NCBI GenBank assembly: GCA_963662175.1 | Contig: OY759215.1 | Span: 44,037,213-44,101,212 of the forward strand | DNA length: 64,000 nucleotides | Reading direction: 5' to 3' | Source of the DNA: Aradus depressus | Lineage: Eukaryota; Arthropoda; Insecta; Hemiptera; Aradidae | Shown here: piece after piece, positions 15,301 through 24,129 of the stretch | How the letters are laid out: each line of letters opens with the position of its first letter | Position numbering within the stretch: position 1 is the first letter of the stretch | Program-made: the position numbers and the translations under genes | Notes under the pieces: model-generated | Seen by the model: only the letters and a program-made list of their open reading frames with translations | What the model was told of the DNA's origin: nothing | Databases searched by the model: none

Positions 15301-16514
15301 GACAGTTTTCACTCGAGTTACATAATCAAATAGCAAAAAAAAAATTACATTTTAAAATTATAATAATAATTACAGAACTAGTAGTTAGTTACTGTGACTC
15401 ATGCCCGAGATTTAAAACTACGAGGTCATATTGCCTACTACCAGAGCGCTCTTTCATCGCTCAGGTGGATAAGAGACTAGAGCCCGACTCTACTATGGGA
15501 CTTCTAAATGTTGCCTACCCAGGGTTTAGATATCCAGGATAGAGGGCTTTAACAAGTTCGTATAGGACCATGGTCTAACGTCCCACCCCAAGGATTGCGT
15601 TCTTACAAAACAAGTAGCCCTATAAGATCCCCTGAATAAGACATCTGAACGTAGGTCAGGGATAGGTGTGGAGCAACCTCAAAGCCAGGAGACCGCAAGC
15701 TGCCGGTTACTCCATTGTAGGACCTTCTGCAGACAAGACCTTTAAAATTTGAAAACTAGGTCTTCCTGAGCAAGTTCCGCTCATTGCGAAGGATGCAAGT
15801 GTGCGAACGTGAGAATGAAAACCTCCAGATAAGACAGGATCTTGCGATTTGTTTTCAATGATTTAGTTATCCAAGTACATATCAGACATTACCTTCACAA
15901 CCTAGTAGCCCTATCTTTTGGTAACTCGTTTTTTTGCAAAACTCAGTCATAATCCATGAAATCAGCAGATAACATTTAGTGCTTCTAGAAACAAATGGCA
16001 ACTGATAAGTGGGTAAATTTTACTAATGAAAACATTTGAAGGAGCTTACCGATATTAGTATGAAAACATACCACTGAATAAAAACAAAATTGACAATCAC
16101 TGAAAATAAAATAAAAAGTAAGCACCTTTTCCTATTCCAATTTCCAAGAATCATGTTAAAATTTCTATATGAATATAAACACGACGTAATGTTTGTATAA
16201 ACGTAACCTACCCCAATAAAACCGGTAATAAAACAGAATGCATATATTGGTATTCAATTTTCATATAATAAGAGAATAGTTGTCTCTCATAAATTACAAG
16301 CACAATGTTGAAAAAAATATATATTAAAACAAAAATATATTGTACTTACAAAGTCATAGTTAACAAGTGGTACAGTAAGGTTAACCATGGTTGTTGTCTG
16401 AGGCGAGATAAGATTAGGTTCCGTTACTTTTTGTTGACATTTACAGATGTGTAAAAATATCAGTAGGAAGCCAAAATTCAGGAAGAACCTCTCAAAAAAT
16501 ATTTGCGATAACAT
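194..16514 (-). CDS. APN: Aminopeptidase N (M1 zinc metallopeptidase), 17 exons, 3' end outside window
   Basis: Removes N-terminal amino acids from peptides; insect members are usually secreted or GPI-anchored on the gut brush border. Seventeen minus-strand exons with GT-AG borders join in phase into 892 uninterrupted codons. Residues 1-26 are a hydrophobic signal peptide. The GAMEN substrate motif is at 333-337, HELAH at 368-372 and the third zinc ligand Glu391 in LWLNEGFAT, exactly 18 residues after the second His. The transition-state Tyr is Y454 (ISYSKG). The ERAP1-like C-terminal helical domain runs from about 600 onward. Family members are about 900-1000 aa, so the last 50-100 residues (including any GPI signal) are left of base 194. 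The start Met is at 16512-16514; an acceptor-like TTGCAG 7 bases upstream suggests a separate 5' UTR exon. It could equally be an APN-like paralogue; the family call is secure. Confidence 0.95.
303..1420. other. APN intron 16, AT-rich
   Basis: Very AT-rich, with ATA/AATA simple-sequence runs around 775-900. I see no exon or recognisable element. Confidence 0.6.
1421..1534 (-). CDS. APN: APN exon 16
   Basis: Encodes residues 818-856 with [18 protein letters not shown] and RFVWNFIR, matching the P-x-G-x-x-x-x-W-x-F family block. Donor GTATAG. Confidence 0.9.
1850..1982 (-). CDS. APN: APN exon 15
   Basis: Encodes residues 774-818 including LVYTYG joined to [18 protein letters not shown]. Acceptor TTTTTCAG, donor GTATGT. 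Confidence 0.9.
2081..2226 (-). CDS. APN: APN exon 14
   Basis: Encodes residues 725-774 including [18 protein letters not shown] and a following W-x-E-E segment. Acceptor TTTATAG, donor GTATGT. Confidence 0.9.
2346..2425 (-). CDS. APN: APN exon 13
   Basis: Encodes residues 699-725 ([17 protein letters not shown]). It continues the helical domain in frame between exons 12 and 14. Confidence 0.82.
2463..2950 (-). repeat. Family A repeat, near full length
   Basis: In the APN intron between exons 12 and 13. On the minus strand it runs from the leader (near 2950) through GTGTCTGTGGACACGATAAC to the end block that reads GGTGAATCACCGGCAATG on the plus strand near 2472. It shares order and motifs with copies at 8935, 27425, 40500 and 46870. 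Confidence 0.65.
3001..3652 (+). mobile_element. 5'-truncated non-LTR retrotransposon with 16-bp TSD
   Basis: A LINE 3' fragment in the APN intron, opposite to the gene. The identical 16-mer ATATATTATATTGTGA at 3001-3016 and 3637-3652 is its target-site duplication, so the insert is 3017-3636. It carries the end of an RNase H-like region ([10 protein letters not shown]), then a 149-codon open stretch to 3509 with [20 protein letters not shown] and a [11 protein letters not shown] zinc-knuckle-like motif in which the usual His is Asn. This is typical of the C-terminus of I/R1/Jockey-group LINEs. No poly-A is seen at the 3' end. Confidence 0.85.
3017..3511 (+). pseudogene. LINE ORF2 C-terminal remnant (RNase H end and zinc knuckle)
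   Basis: Open from about 3017 to the stop at 3507-3509. Residues match the LAKEGS...GPEP.LGIS junction after RNase H and the [10 protein letters not shown] segment before the Cys-rich knuckle of LINE ORF2. The RT domain is absent, so it is not functional on its own. The frame is still intact, which suggests a fairly young insertion. Confidence 0.8.
3812..4024 (-). CDS. APN: APN exon 12
   Basis: Encodes residues 628-698 (71 codons) including [19 protein letters not shown], the M1 D-R-A-x-L-x-D-D-A-F-x-L-A block. Acceptor GTTGTAG, donor GTATGT. Confidence 0.93.
4802..5100 (+). mobile_element. tRNA-derived SINE (family S1), 5' truncated
   Basis: Starts within the tRNA-like head (B box GGTTCGAAACC), then the family body (TCGGATGGGACGTTAAGCGA, GAGCGCTCTGGTAGTAGGCG) and the tail ATAACTAACTA. 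It lies in APN intron 11, 450 bp from an inverted copy at 5548. Confidence 0.88.
5548..5867 (-). mobile_element. SINE S1, near full length, minus
   Basis: Reverse-complement copy ending in AGCTACCGGTG, the complement of the A-box head. Facing the plus copy at 4802 it could form a long hairpin in APN pre-mRNA. Confidence 0.9.
5951..6081 (-). CDS. APN: APN exon 11
   Basis: Encodes residues 584-627 with [13 protein letters not shown], the conserved N-x-x-x-G-F-Y-R-V-x-Y motif that opens the ERAP1-like domain. Donor GTAAGT, phase 0. Confidence 0.93.
6237..6470 (+). mobile_element. Degenerate Jockey-like LINE fragment
   Basis: A short plus-strand stretch in the APN intron reads [14 protein letters not shown] near 6418-6460. 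This resembles the LR-x-I-x-x-A-P-W-Y/F motif at the end of the Jockey-clade RT thumb region. Frames are broken and borders are not visible. Confidence 0.45.
6792..6880 (-). CDS. APN: APN exon 10
   Basis: Encodes residues 554-584 ([13 protein letters not shown]), the strand of the beta-sandwich following the catalytic domain. Donor GTAAGT. Confidence 0.88.
7470..7620 (-). CDS. APN: APN exon 9
   Basis: Encodes residues 504-554 including [16 protein letters not shown], the conserved W-T-x-Q-x-G-F-P block, and LTQQRYL. Confidence 0.92.
7802..7943 (-). CDS. APN: APN exon 8
   Basis: Encodes residues 457-504 ([16 protein letters not shown] onward). It is the helical end of the catalytic domain. 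Acceptor TTTTAG, donor GTATGT. Confidence 0.92.
8127..8261 (-). CDS. APN: APN exon 7 (catalytic Tyr)
   Basis: Encodes residues 412-456 (45 codons), ending in AISYSK, which joins GSSILRMF of the next exon. Tyr454 matches the transition-state tyrosine of M1 enzymes. Confidence 0.93.
8935..9505 (+). repeat. Family A repeat, full-length-looking copy
   Basis: Begins CGAGGTATAGGGAAAG and ends TTTCTGGTGATTCATCGA. It contains the GTGTCTGTGAACACGATAAC block followed by two imperfect ~130-bp internal units (each with AATTTTCAGC, GGGGGCTC and GTATCGACACAAAA). In the APN intron between exons 6 and 7, opposite to the gene. Confidence 0.7.
9595..9692 (-). CDS. APN: APN exon 6 (third zinc ligand)
   Basis: Encodes residues 379-411 including [15 protein letters not shown]. 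Glu391 is the third zinc ligand. Acceptor CTCTTAG, donor GTAAGT, phase 0. Confidence 0.94.
10091..10258 (-). CDS. APN: APN exon 5 (GAMEN and HEXXH)
   Basis: Encodes residues 323-379. It holds the exopeptidase motif GAMENWG and the zinc site [11 protein letters not shown]. Acceptor TTTTCCAG, donor GTAAGT after the first base of a Val codon. Confidence 0.95.
10415..10590. mobile_element. Foldback (MITE-like) element
   Basis: Two halves pair: GGGAAGTATTCTCATCATCA near 10422 and, inverted, TGATGATGGGAGTATTTTCC near 10561. Inner segments also pair (GTTAACTATTTTTCTC with GAGAAAATTGTTAAC). No coding capacity. SINE S1 sits immediately downstream. Confidence 0.6.
10604..10931 (+). mobile_element. SINE S1, full length
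   Basis: Head GAGGGCGCCAGTAGCTCAGT (A box TAGCTCAGTGG), B box GGTTCGAAACC, the body and a tail AAAACCTAACCTAA. In APN intron 4. Confidence 0.93.
10990..11165. mobile_element. Second foldback element related to the one at 10415
   Basis: CATTCCTTCTATCAATCAGA near 11010 pairs with TTCTGATTGACAGAAGAATT near 11077. The right end GATAGGGGAGTACTTCCCG resembles the end of the 10415 element. Confidence 0.5.
11451..11573 (+). mobile_element. SINE S1, 3' fragment
   Basis: Only the 3' third of S1 is present: GGCAAAATTTAGGACTC to GCATGAGTCATAATAACTA. Confidence 0.85.
11855..12116 (-). CDS. APN: APN exon 4
   Basis: Encodes residues 236-323 with [15 protein letters not shown], a strongly conserved M1 segment just before the catalytic domain. 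Acceptor GATTTGCAG, donor GTAAGT. Confidence 0.93.
12117..13253. other. APN intron 3
   Basis: Apart from the family B copy near 12290 I see no feature. It contains a short poly-A/T-rich stretch near 12820. Confidence 0.5.
12290..12520 (+). repeat. Interspersed repeat (family B), copy 1
   Basis: Shares with 22740-23030 the run GTATTGTAATCGTGC, AAATCCAAGATCGAG, GCTCTAACGCATAAA, AATTTGGAATGAAGA and GACCACTTTA in the same order. Class unknown, no ORF. In APN intron 3. Confidence 0.65.
13254..13401 (-). CDS. APN: APN exon 3
   Basis: Encodes residues 186-235 with the conserved M1 block [13 protein letters not shown]. Acceptor TTTCAG, donor GTATGC, phase 0 at its end. Confidence 0.92.
13562..13879 (+). 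mobile_element. SINE S1, full length, diverged
   Basis: Head GAGGGCGCCGGTAGCCCAGT, B box GGTTTGAAACC with one change, an expanded T-run near 13640-13660, and tail ATAACTAACTA. In APN intron 2. Confidence 0.88.
14535..14926 (-). CDS. APN: APN exon 2 (N-terminal beta domain)
   Basis: Encodes residues 56-186, including [19 protein letters not shown] and the typical M1 beta-saddle with several N-glycosylation sites. Acceptor GATTTTAG; donor GTACAT splits an Arg codon. Confidence 0.92.
15383..15603 (-). mobile_element. SINE S1, minus, lacking the tRNA head
   Basis: Reverse complement of the S1 body and tail (TAGTTAGTTACTGTGACTCA at its tail). The tRNA-like head is missing. In APN intron 1. Confidence 0.83.
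15604..16349. other. Rest of APN intron 1
   Basis: No exon, tandem repeat or recognisable element seen. Confidence 0.45.
16350..16514 (-). CDS. APN: APN exon 1 (signal peptide)
   Basis: Encodes residues 1-55: a hydrophobic leader ending near HICKC, then a Thr-rich stretch with N-glycosylation sites. It ends in phase 0 at donor GTAAGT. Translation starts at the ATG on 16512-16514. Confidence 0.85.
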
Positions 16515-16990
16515 TTTCTTCCTGCAATTTAAACCAACAATTTAGATTAATTGAAACGGTTTATATAATTACAAATCTAAAAAGGCGGGAAATATAAAGA
16601 ACATTCATATTTCAAGAAAGACATGGTCATTTTTATTCTGGAATAAATACAGTTAGCGAGAATGGAGCAGGGAAAACCATAATATTTATTTTTAGAAGGG
16701 GGGAAAGTTGAATATCTGGAACAAATAGATATATCAGTCAAATCTTAGCGTTTGATTTACAGTCTACCGCATCGTATAGGTACTGAATTGGTATAAAGTA
16801 TTTGGAAATCTGAAACTTAAACTTGTTTGAACCTCGAAGTTCTCGAAGCTGGCGGGCAGGAAATAACGATATAAAATAGCACAAACTTTCGTAATTGAGG
16901 TGAAAAAAACGATGATCACATAGTCCTTAGTGATGGGCGTTAAGCGATGGATGGTCCCGGGTCAGGTATTCGTTAAAGACCACTCCAAGT
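16515..16990. other. Region upstream of APN start
   Basis: Would hold the APN 5' UTR intron or promoter. I cannot place a TATA box or initiator with confidence. A short S1-like scrap (GGGCGTTAAGCGATGG, 16936-16951) lies at its right end. Confidence 0.4.
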
Positions 16991-17149
16991 AGGGCGTACC
17001 CAGGGGGGATATGGGGGATCTATCCACCTCCGAAATTTAAAAAAAAAAATGTCCTTTTTGTTAATAATAAAATTATTTTTACCTGCATGGAATAATTTAA
17101 GCACTGCTGCCTAAGAACTGTTGTTCTATGGAAGAAGAAGAAATGCAAA

Positions 17150-17562
17150 ACAGCCTCTTCAGCATTGTCAGACTTTTGGCCTGACGATGTATGGACATAG
17201 TGGGTTCCATAACTACATTTGAAGGAGAACTATCCTTGTGGAAGAGAAAGTGGCTAGAATGTTCATCTAAAGCCGTGAAATCAAAATATTTTATTTCAAG
17301 CCTAAAACAATGTGACAAGACATTTTCCCAACAAATAACAGGTTTTTGAAAATTGGAGCTACACTTCCAGTTTCTGTAGCAACAAGTGAACTCAACCCTT
17401 AGACGTATGAAAAGCTATATCAGAAATAGTACTAGCTAAGACAGATTGAATTGATTAGCTCTGATGTCAATACACAGAGACATTCATCTAGACCCTGAAA
17501 CAGTTTTAAACAAGCTTGCACAATCAAAAGCTAGAAGACTTGAATTAATTTTGTAATGACCC
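17150..17562 (+). pseudogene. hAT/ZMYM-type transposase C-terminal dimerisation remnant
   Basis: Plus-strand pieces in shifting frames read FEGELSLWKRKWLE (near 17218) and LKIGATLPVSVATSE (17347-17391). Further pieces resembling IHRDI-x-LDPE-x-VLNKLA and a KARRLE end follow. This is the order of the hAT C-terminal dimerisation domain. Frameshifts and stops (for example after TGF near 17345) make it non-functional. Confidence 0.75.
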
Positions 17563-17953
17563 TAAAACAACTAACTATACTATATACAATCAGTAACAAA
17601 AATTTTCGGACAATTTATAATTTTGTTTTTCTTTTGCAGTTACACATAGTTATATGGCAAAATATTTAATTCAAGCAAAGTTTTAAATTTCGAGATCATC
17701 AATCATTTCAAAACGCCGTAAAACAATTAATTAAACATTTACAGCTAATAGGAAATTTTGCATTAATAATTGAAGACAAGAAATTCACGTAACAAAATTT
17801 TCTGGACACCTGTTGTTTGTTGTTTTAAACAAATGCGACTCTGATCATGATCTTTAATCCCTTCTCAACCAACCGCTAATACCGAACAAATGAAATGTGT
17901 TTATATCCTTCTATTACTGCATTCAGTAGTTATTTGTATTTCCTGCTGTCAAG

Positions 17954-19498
17954 ATGGGTCGAACATCTTTTGAAGTTCAACAGATAATAATTTTTAATTA
18001 TGAAAAAGGATTAAGTGTCCGCAAAATCGGTGGTTTGGTAGGCCGAAGTAAAAGCACCGTAGCCGATGTAATTCGAAGGTATAAGCACGAGGATCGGATA
18101 GATTTGAAATCTTCCTCTGGCCGTCCAAGAGTATTAAACGACCGAGAAAGGTGTAGCGTTGTCCGGAAAATTAAAAACAAGCCCTCGAGGAGTGCACCTC
18201 AGATCGTCGCCGAGGTATACAGAGAAACGGGAAAGAAAGTTCACCCACAAAATGTTCGAAGAATTCTAAAAGAAGCAGGATATAATGGGAGAGTACCAAA
18301 AACCGTTTGTGAGTGAAAAAAATATAAAAAAAAGATTGAGCTTCGCAAAAGAGTTCCAGAATCATTCAGAAATTTTTTGGAGTAATGTCATTCATCTGCG
18401 AGGTAAAATAAACTTAAGCACTCCGTCCTTCGGATGGGATGTTAAGCGATGGTCATGAGCCTGTACGATGTCAGGTCAAAGCGTTTGAGCTCTCACATAA
18501 ACACACGCATGCAATTGATCTCTGATGTTCACACGATTACAAAATTTTTAGTACATATTATTATGTATACATATATTATATGTATAGGGAAGTAAACAAA
18601 AGTAAAGTAATAGTATATGTATACATATATTACATGGAAGTAAACGGACATGATCTGGAAACATTTATTTGTCGAAATATCAGAGAAAAAACGTTTAAAT
18701 TAGAAAAATTGGGTACTTAGTTTCTTTAGAGGGAAGGTGGAGGGGATAGATTAGGGGGAAGGGACGGTTTCTGCCGAGGGTCAGCGCTGCTGTCGCTCTC
18801 TTCCAACGTCATATCACAAAAATCTAGTTTTCTGACATTACATGACCTGAGATTTCTTTTTATGTTGTGAAGAGTTACAAGATACAAGAATATTTTATTA
18901 TTGCGGTTTGTTCTATTGCAAGCAAATACTTTTGAATGTAAGTTTAATATATTTACTCCCGACAGTCGCGACAAAATTTGGAGAAGGCGTAATGAGGAGC
19001 TGAATCCAAAAAATTTAAAACCAATAGTAAAACATGGGGGTGGCTCAGTGATGGTGTGGGGGTGTATGGCGTCTAGTGGAATTGGTGAACTGGTTTTCAT
19101 TGAAACCACCATGACTGGAAAAGTTTATGCCGAATTACTAAGGAGCAATTTGAAAAAGAGTGCTGAAAAACTTGGGATTTTACGGACTTTTCATTTTTAC
19201 CAAGACAACGATCCGAAACACACCTGTGAATTGGTACGTACTTGGCTTTTGTATAACTGCCCTAAAGTTATGAAACCCCCCCCAATCGCCCGATCTCTAC
19301 CCAATTGAACACGTATGGGGTGAGCTCGACAGGAAAATTCGATTAACACCCATTGCTTCAAAAAACGAATTGAAACAAAAGTTATTAGAAGAGTGGGGTA
19401 AAATATCTCCAAATTTCACCAAAAAATTAGTTTCATCATCAATGCCGAATCGAATGAAAGATGTTATTACACAAAAAGGGTACCCAACCAAATATTAA
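17954..19498 (+). pseudogene. Tc1-like transposase (DDE), broken
   Basis: 17954-18316 codes an N-terminal paired helix-turn-helix (FEVQQIIIFNYEKGLSVRKI) and GRPRVLND hook. The frame then slips into KPFVSEKNIKKRLSFAKEF. After the inserted DNA it resumes at about 18930 with ECKFNIFTPDS, KHGGGSVMVWGCMASSGIG and the second catalytic Asp in QDNDPKHT. After another slip, DLYPIEHVWGELDR carries the catalytic Glu, and it ends near 19497 with KKGYPTKY-like residues (QKGYPTKY). The insertion has removed the first catalytic Asp (expected FSDE, seen TFE). It cannot make an active enzyme. Confidence 0.88.
18396..18478 (+). mobile_element. SINE S1 fragment inside the Tc1 element
   Basis: AGGTAAAATAAACTTAAGCA followed by CCTTCGGATGGGATGTTAAG and GTACGATGTCAGGT matches the S1 body. 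It lies in the foreign block that splits the transposase. Confidence 0.75.
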
Positions 19499-19840
19499 TT
19501 AACATTATGGTTTTTGAATTTGTGAAATCGTAAAAAAAACATTGAATTTATTTATAGTTGTTTACATTTTTGTCCGAAAATTTTTGTTACCTACATTACT
19601 TGTTATAAAATTTATTAAATTAAAATATTTATTTGTTCTAATCAAAGCTGTTTTTCCTTTATCCTAGCCCACATTTGAATTCTTATTCTTGATTGAAAAA
19701 TGGCTTTAATTATTTTTTTAAATTATTTTTTATTACTTTTGCATTTAATTATTATAATTTTTTATTGAAAAATCAAACCGTCCGAACATTTTTGTTACTG
19801 ACTGTATATACCCCGAAATAAAATCCTGGGCACTCTTCTG

Positions 19841-21010
19841 CCTCCAACTATCCCCAGGTAGGCAGGGTGAAACTCTACCCTTATTTCTGGTTTGAGATCA
19901 AACAATCTGGGAAGCTGTGTGCCAAATAAGCCTACTTTTTCAGTCACATGAAAGAATTATATCTTTCCTAAAATACTCTTTATGAAACTAATGTTGTTTG
20001 GTTCACTGTAACATGGCTACAATTATAATTCTATCGCTTAACTCTCATAATTTCCATTGCGTTACAGTTAATTCGATGGTTGTCTTAATTCTTATAGTAT
20101 GAAAAAAATCTCATAACTAGGAACACGGATAGCAGACATACTTTCACTGTACATATTGTCCGTTACCGAGAAGTTTTACATATTTATGTCATACACGGAA
20201 GTTTTCCAGGTTAAAAGCTGAATTTCGAAAAAAAATATGTTATAATAAGTGATTTCAGTTGCCAATGCGTAAAAATATAGTAGGTAAACATTATTATACA
20301 CAAATAAAATTTATGAAAAAATAATAGGTACGTATTAAAATGAACGAACAAATAAAAAAAATAATAATAATTCAGCCATGGTAGAGTAAAACTTTATTAT
20401 AAAAGGGGACTTCCCTTAAGTTGACTCAACTGAACTGGCAAATCTTTAGTTAACGAGGCCACAATTCAGTTAGTTATTTGAAATGATAACATTGGTTACA
20501 CAGTGGTTTAGTATAGATAAAACTAGTAATTTTACAATACAAACTAAGTGATAATAACTCTTGTTTTTATAGTACCATTAAAAGAAACAAATAATATAGC
20601 AGAGATGTGTAGGTTTTTAATACAAATCAAAATGCGAGATGCCACAAACTGGAGCGTGAATCTGTATGCACTGCAAGTTATTTAAAACATGCTCAGAAAA
20701 GATATACTTTTATTATCTTCATAAAAAAGTATAAATTTTCATTATATTCATTGGAAAAAAAAAATATCAGAACAAGATTTTCTACAATTTTTTTTTTCTA
20801 CTGACAGGATTTACTAAAAAAAATAATCAAAAGATTATTCGTTTTTTGGTGACAATCCCAAATACTGGTATCAATTTGGCCTTATATGTGGAGTAGCAAT
20901 ATATTTTACAGCTGTACTACTTGAACTTAATAATTGAACAATGTTTTTGATTTTCTAACTTGAAAACAGAATACTTGCACCACCATATATCGAACTTCCA
21001 TATACATTAT
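19841..21010. other. Intergenic, no feature seen
   Basis: AT-rich single-copy-looking DNA. No ORF with family resemblance and no clear repeat border. Confidence 0.5.
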
Positions 21011-21039
21011 CCTTATATCGATGTTTTTGACATGACATG

Positions 21040-21780
21040 GTGATGGAGGAGCAATGGAGGAAAACGTCGAGACCAGCCCATCAGCATCCATAAGGAGCAT
21101 CTAGAGTACACCCAATTCTCAGATGTCGATAACCGATTTGCTAGTCGTAACCGCGACTTGGATGGATGAGGAGGAGCCAACCGTGCTCGTCGACCGATGG
21201 ACCCCCCAATACGCGTTGACTGCAGGGAGCAACGGAGGCGTAGCCGTGACTCTGCCTGCGAGACGCTACCCCGACAACTCAAGCTCACCCCGTACTACCA
21301 GGTCACGCTGGCAGCATCGGCGATATCGCTGCTGTAGGAGTGTACCCACCCGATGACACTTGCTTCGTCATCAGCACGGTGTACATCCACCAGCGGGAGA
21401 CATTTAACGATGTGACGTCATTCTTCACCGGGTGGCTACTCAAGTATGTACTGTGATGCGAGGCAGTTACGCGTTTCTTGATTTGACGTTTGTCCGCGGC
21501 ATTCACACCGTCGGCAGACCTTACGTGTCGTACTGCTCTCACCATTACCCCATGTTCAACCGGCTCAGTGTGCGAAACGCCACGGATCGAATGGCAGCGT
21601 AGCCCCGCCAGCCACCGACCTAGCCACCTCACCCACCCGAGTCACCGCAGTCGCTGCCCGACTCGCCACTACATAGCCTACCCCCATCGCCACAAACTCG
21701 AAGTAACCAGAGCGAGCGTGCAAAACAAATGGGGCCCACTATCAATAGGGAGTAGGCACGATTAGTTGTAACATAAGTTA
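21040..21780. other. GC-rich block of unknown origin
   Basis: About 740 bp that is clearly richer in G and C (frequent CG dinucleotides) than the surrounding AT-rich DNA. Several short overlapping open frames exist on both strands (for example 21123-21356 and 21490-21765 plus, 21303-21632 minus). None resembles a family I know and none is long. It could be an old mobile-element or foreign coding remnant. Confidence 0.4.
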
Positions 21781-22739
21781 AGCATGTAAGCTTTGTAATT
21801 TTAAGTAGTGTATCTGATTACATAATTTCTGTACCCTAGTGCCCATACACCCTCTGCAGCACACACAAGAAGTTTCACGTACCCCATTGCGGCTACTTCC
21901 CCGATACAGCCTGTGTTTATCTTTTTTTTTTTAGTCCCTCAAAAGATATATATAATTTCAGACATGAGAGAAAAACAATTCTAAGATTTGATAAGGTAGA
22001 AAGGAAGAAACTGTTCTGATGTTGCTAGAAAAGCACAAACTGTGTACTTATTTTACCTACCAAGAACAGCGGAAAAGTGTTCAACTGGTTGAGTTCGTAT
22101 TTAGGCTTTAATTCCATGAATCCCCTCCCTACTACATAGTGTTTGTTCAGTTTCAGCACAGTTCCTATTATATCATTTCCTTTCTATTTTTTCATATATA
22201 TGCTTTTTTTAACAAAATATTTAAATATATGAAAATGAGTTATGCTACAAATAATAATAAATCTCGTTTGTACACATATATCGAAGTTTCTATTTATCAA
22301 ATTGTTTCTAAGGAACGGTGAATTTCGATATATGGATTATTATTATTATTTATTATTATTTTTTTTATTTTATTTAATTTTCTCATTGTTGTGAAAGGCA
22401 CTAGCATCTTAATAGTTTTCAGCAAGGATAGTTTCCGCCTCATTACTTTCACTAAATTTACTCGAAACGTTAATGTCCCGTGAATATGTGGGTATTATAA
22501 TGTAGGTTTCTATTGGACGATTTCAGTATCCTAAAATCAGTGGACCTTGGAAGGTTTGTATAGTAATCTAAATTCTATTAAATTAATGTTTTTTTAATAT
22601 AAAGTTAGACTTATCTACTAAAAAAAAAAGTAGATCTATTCTGTCTAATTCTTGAGGCTGGATTTAAACTAACTGGTAGAGTATATTAAATTTTTGTACT
22701 TGTTTTATTTATAATATTTTTACATTCTTATGTCTATAG
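21781..22739. other. Intergenic, no feature seen
   Basis: AT-rich. A TTA/TTATTA simple-sequence run lies near 22336-22375. Confidence 0.4.
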
Positions 22740-23030
22740 TATAAGGAAGTATTGTAATCGTGCAAAAATCCAAGATCGAGTTTTCAACGGATTTCCACTT
22801 TTCAAGGTCTCCTGAATATGCTTTGATCTTTTTCGCAATTATTTCTGTGCAGGTTTGTGTATTGGATTGGAAAGTTATGAGCGCTCTAACGCATAAACGA
22901 TTGTAGGTATTTACTTAAAATTTGGAATGAAGAAGTTATATATGCAAACTTAGTTTGGATTAGATGTTGGCTGAAATCGAACGAAAATTGTGACCACTTT
23001 AGTTCGTGCGTTTTACAAGATACCGCTTAT
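22740..23030 (+). repeat. Interspersed repeat (family B), copy 2
   Basis: Longer and better preserved than the copy at 12290; shared blocks are in the same order. The related sequence may extend to about 23360. Confidence 0.65.
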
Positions 23031-23427
23031 GACCTAATCAAAAATATTCTCATGTAAATGTTGTATAAACAACTGAAAGACACGTTTCATATGCAATACA
23101 ATTTTTTGCAGATCGCCCAGTTTGCCGAGATATATGCCGAAAACGGTCGTGAAATGTATTATTGAACCCCATTTTTGTAGTCATTTCCTTGATTTACTTA
23201 AAAACTTTAGTCCTATTGAAAAATTGGATCCTACCAAAAAGTCTGTTATGAAATTTCCAATTGCCAATGTATCCTTAGGTTTCAGATAGGAACAAAAAAA
23301 CCAAAGTTATATAGCGCCAAAGAATGGAAAATGAATTTCCGTAGGAAATATTTCAATATAATGTTTAAATTGTATCGCATAGTTACGAATAATAAAATAT
23401 ATTTTTATTAGTTTTTATTAAAAATAA

Positions 23428-23610
23428 ATCACTCTTCCCTCCCAAAATCATTTCATACTGGTATCACTGAGAATAAACAGTTCCTATTATTCACTCTCAG
23501 AATTATGTTGTACAATGAAACAAAGAAAACTGCTGATGCCAACACATTACTTTCATAAGCCCAGTAACACCAGTATGAAATTGATTTGAGAAGGGAGGAA
23601 ATAGTGATCT
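23428..23610. mobile_element. Short TIR (MITE-like) element
   Basis: Arms of about 36-40 bp: left 23428-23463 (CTTCCCTCCCAAAATC, CATTTCATACTGGT) and right 23568-23610, its imperfect inverse (ACCAGTATGAAATTGA, GAAGGGAGG). No ORF. TSD unclear. Confidence 0.5.
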
Positions 23611-24129
23611 GTAAAAGCGTGGTTGGTATAAAGACGTCTTGTAATGGGAAACATCACACTTTTTTTTAATGTACGGGCCACGCTTGAAAAACTAATACAT
23701 GAAGCGATCTGCACGTGACAAGCCCTGATTTAAATTAATGATTGTGTACCTGTGAGGAGCCATTGTCTTCCCAAGAAGTAGTGCCGTAAGAATGAGCGAT
23801 AGAGAAAGCGGATCTATACCAAACTGATTTGTCTCTTTTGCACAACACCTCCAAACAGTTCAACCAGCTGAAATATATATATATTTTCCATTTCAACATA
23901 TTTCTGGTCAGGGATTGTTTGCATTACCACAAATTAACTTTTTCTCGACAGTTCAATAGTTATTGGTTCACCGAATATTAGGTAATACATAGTTGTTTTT
24001 CAAAAAGTACTAAAACCTATCATTTATTTGAATAGAATAAGTAAGTTTTCGCTCTCTCTCTCTAAAATCAATCGACCTAATTGACTGACAATCAATAGGC
24101 GTCTTACTCAAAGATGTCTCAGTCCCCAA

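Larger units (their letters stand above)
17587..19804 (+). mobile_element. Tc1-type transposon with IR/DR ends, inactivated
   Basis: Flanked by TA. Outer terminal repeats CAGTAACAAAAATTTTCGGA (17591) and, inverted, TCCGAACATTTTTGTTACTG (19781). Inner related repeats lie at about 17788-17808 and 19571-19590, giving the double-repeat (IR/DR) layout known from Sleeping Beauty-like elements, with terminal blocks of about 220 bp. The transposase frame is broken by a frameshift near 18300, about 540 bp of foreign DNA (about 18391-18928) and a second frameshift in a C-run near 19277. Confidence 0.85.
16990..19840 (+). mobile_element. hAT-like DNA transposon remnant, split by a Tc1 element
   Basis: Left end near GCGTACCCAGGGGGG (16997), right end near ATCCTGGGCACTC (19824-19836); these are roughly inverted. 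Between them lies a broken transposase C-terminus (about 17150-17560). The Tc1 element inserted at 17587 separates the coding remnant from the right end. Confidence 0.6.

Noticed and set aside
14869..15302. Plus-strand open frames 94 and 64 codons
   Set aside because: They begin antisense to APN exon 2 and run into the intron; no family resemblance.
18726..19112. 128-codon minus frame
   Set aside because: Antisense to the Tc1 transposase remnant and its insert.
21123..21765. Viral or bacterial gene in the GC-rich block
   Set aside because: Frames are short, overlapping on both strands and match no family I can name; kept only as an unexplained block.
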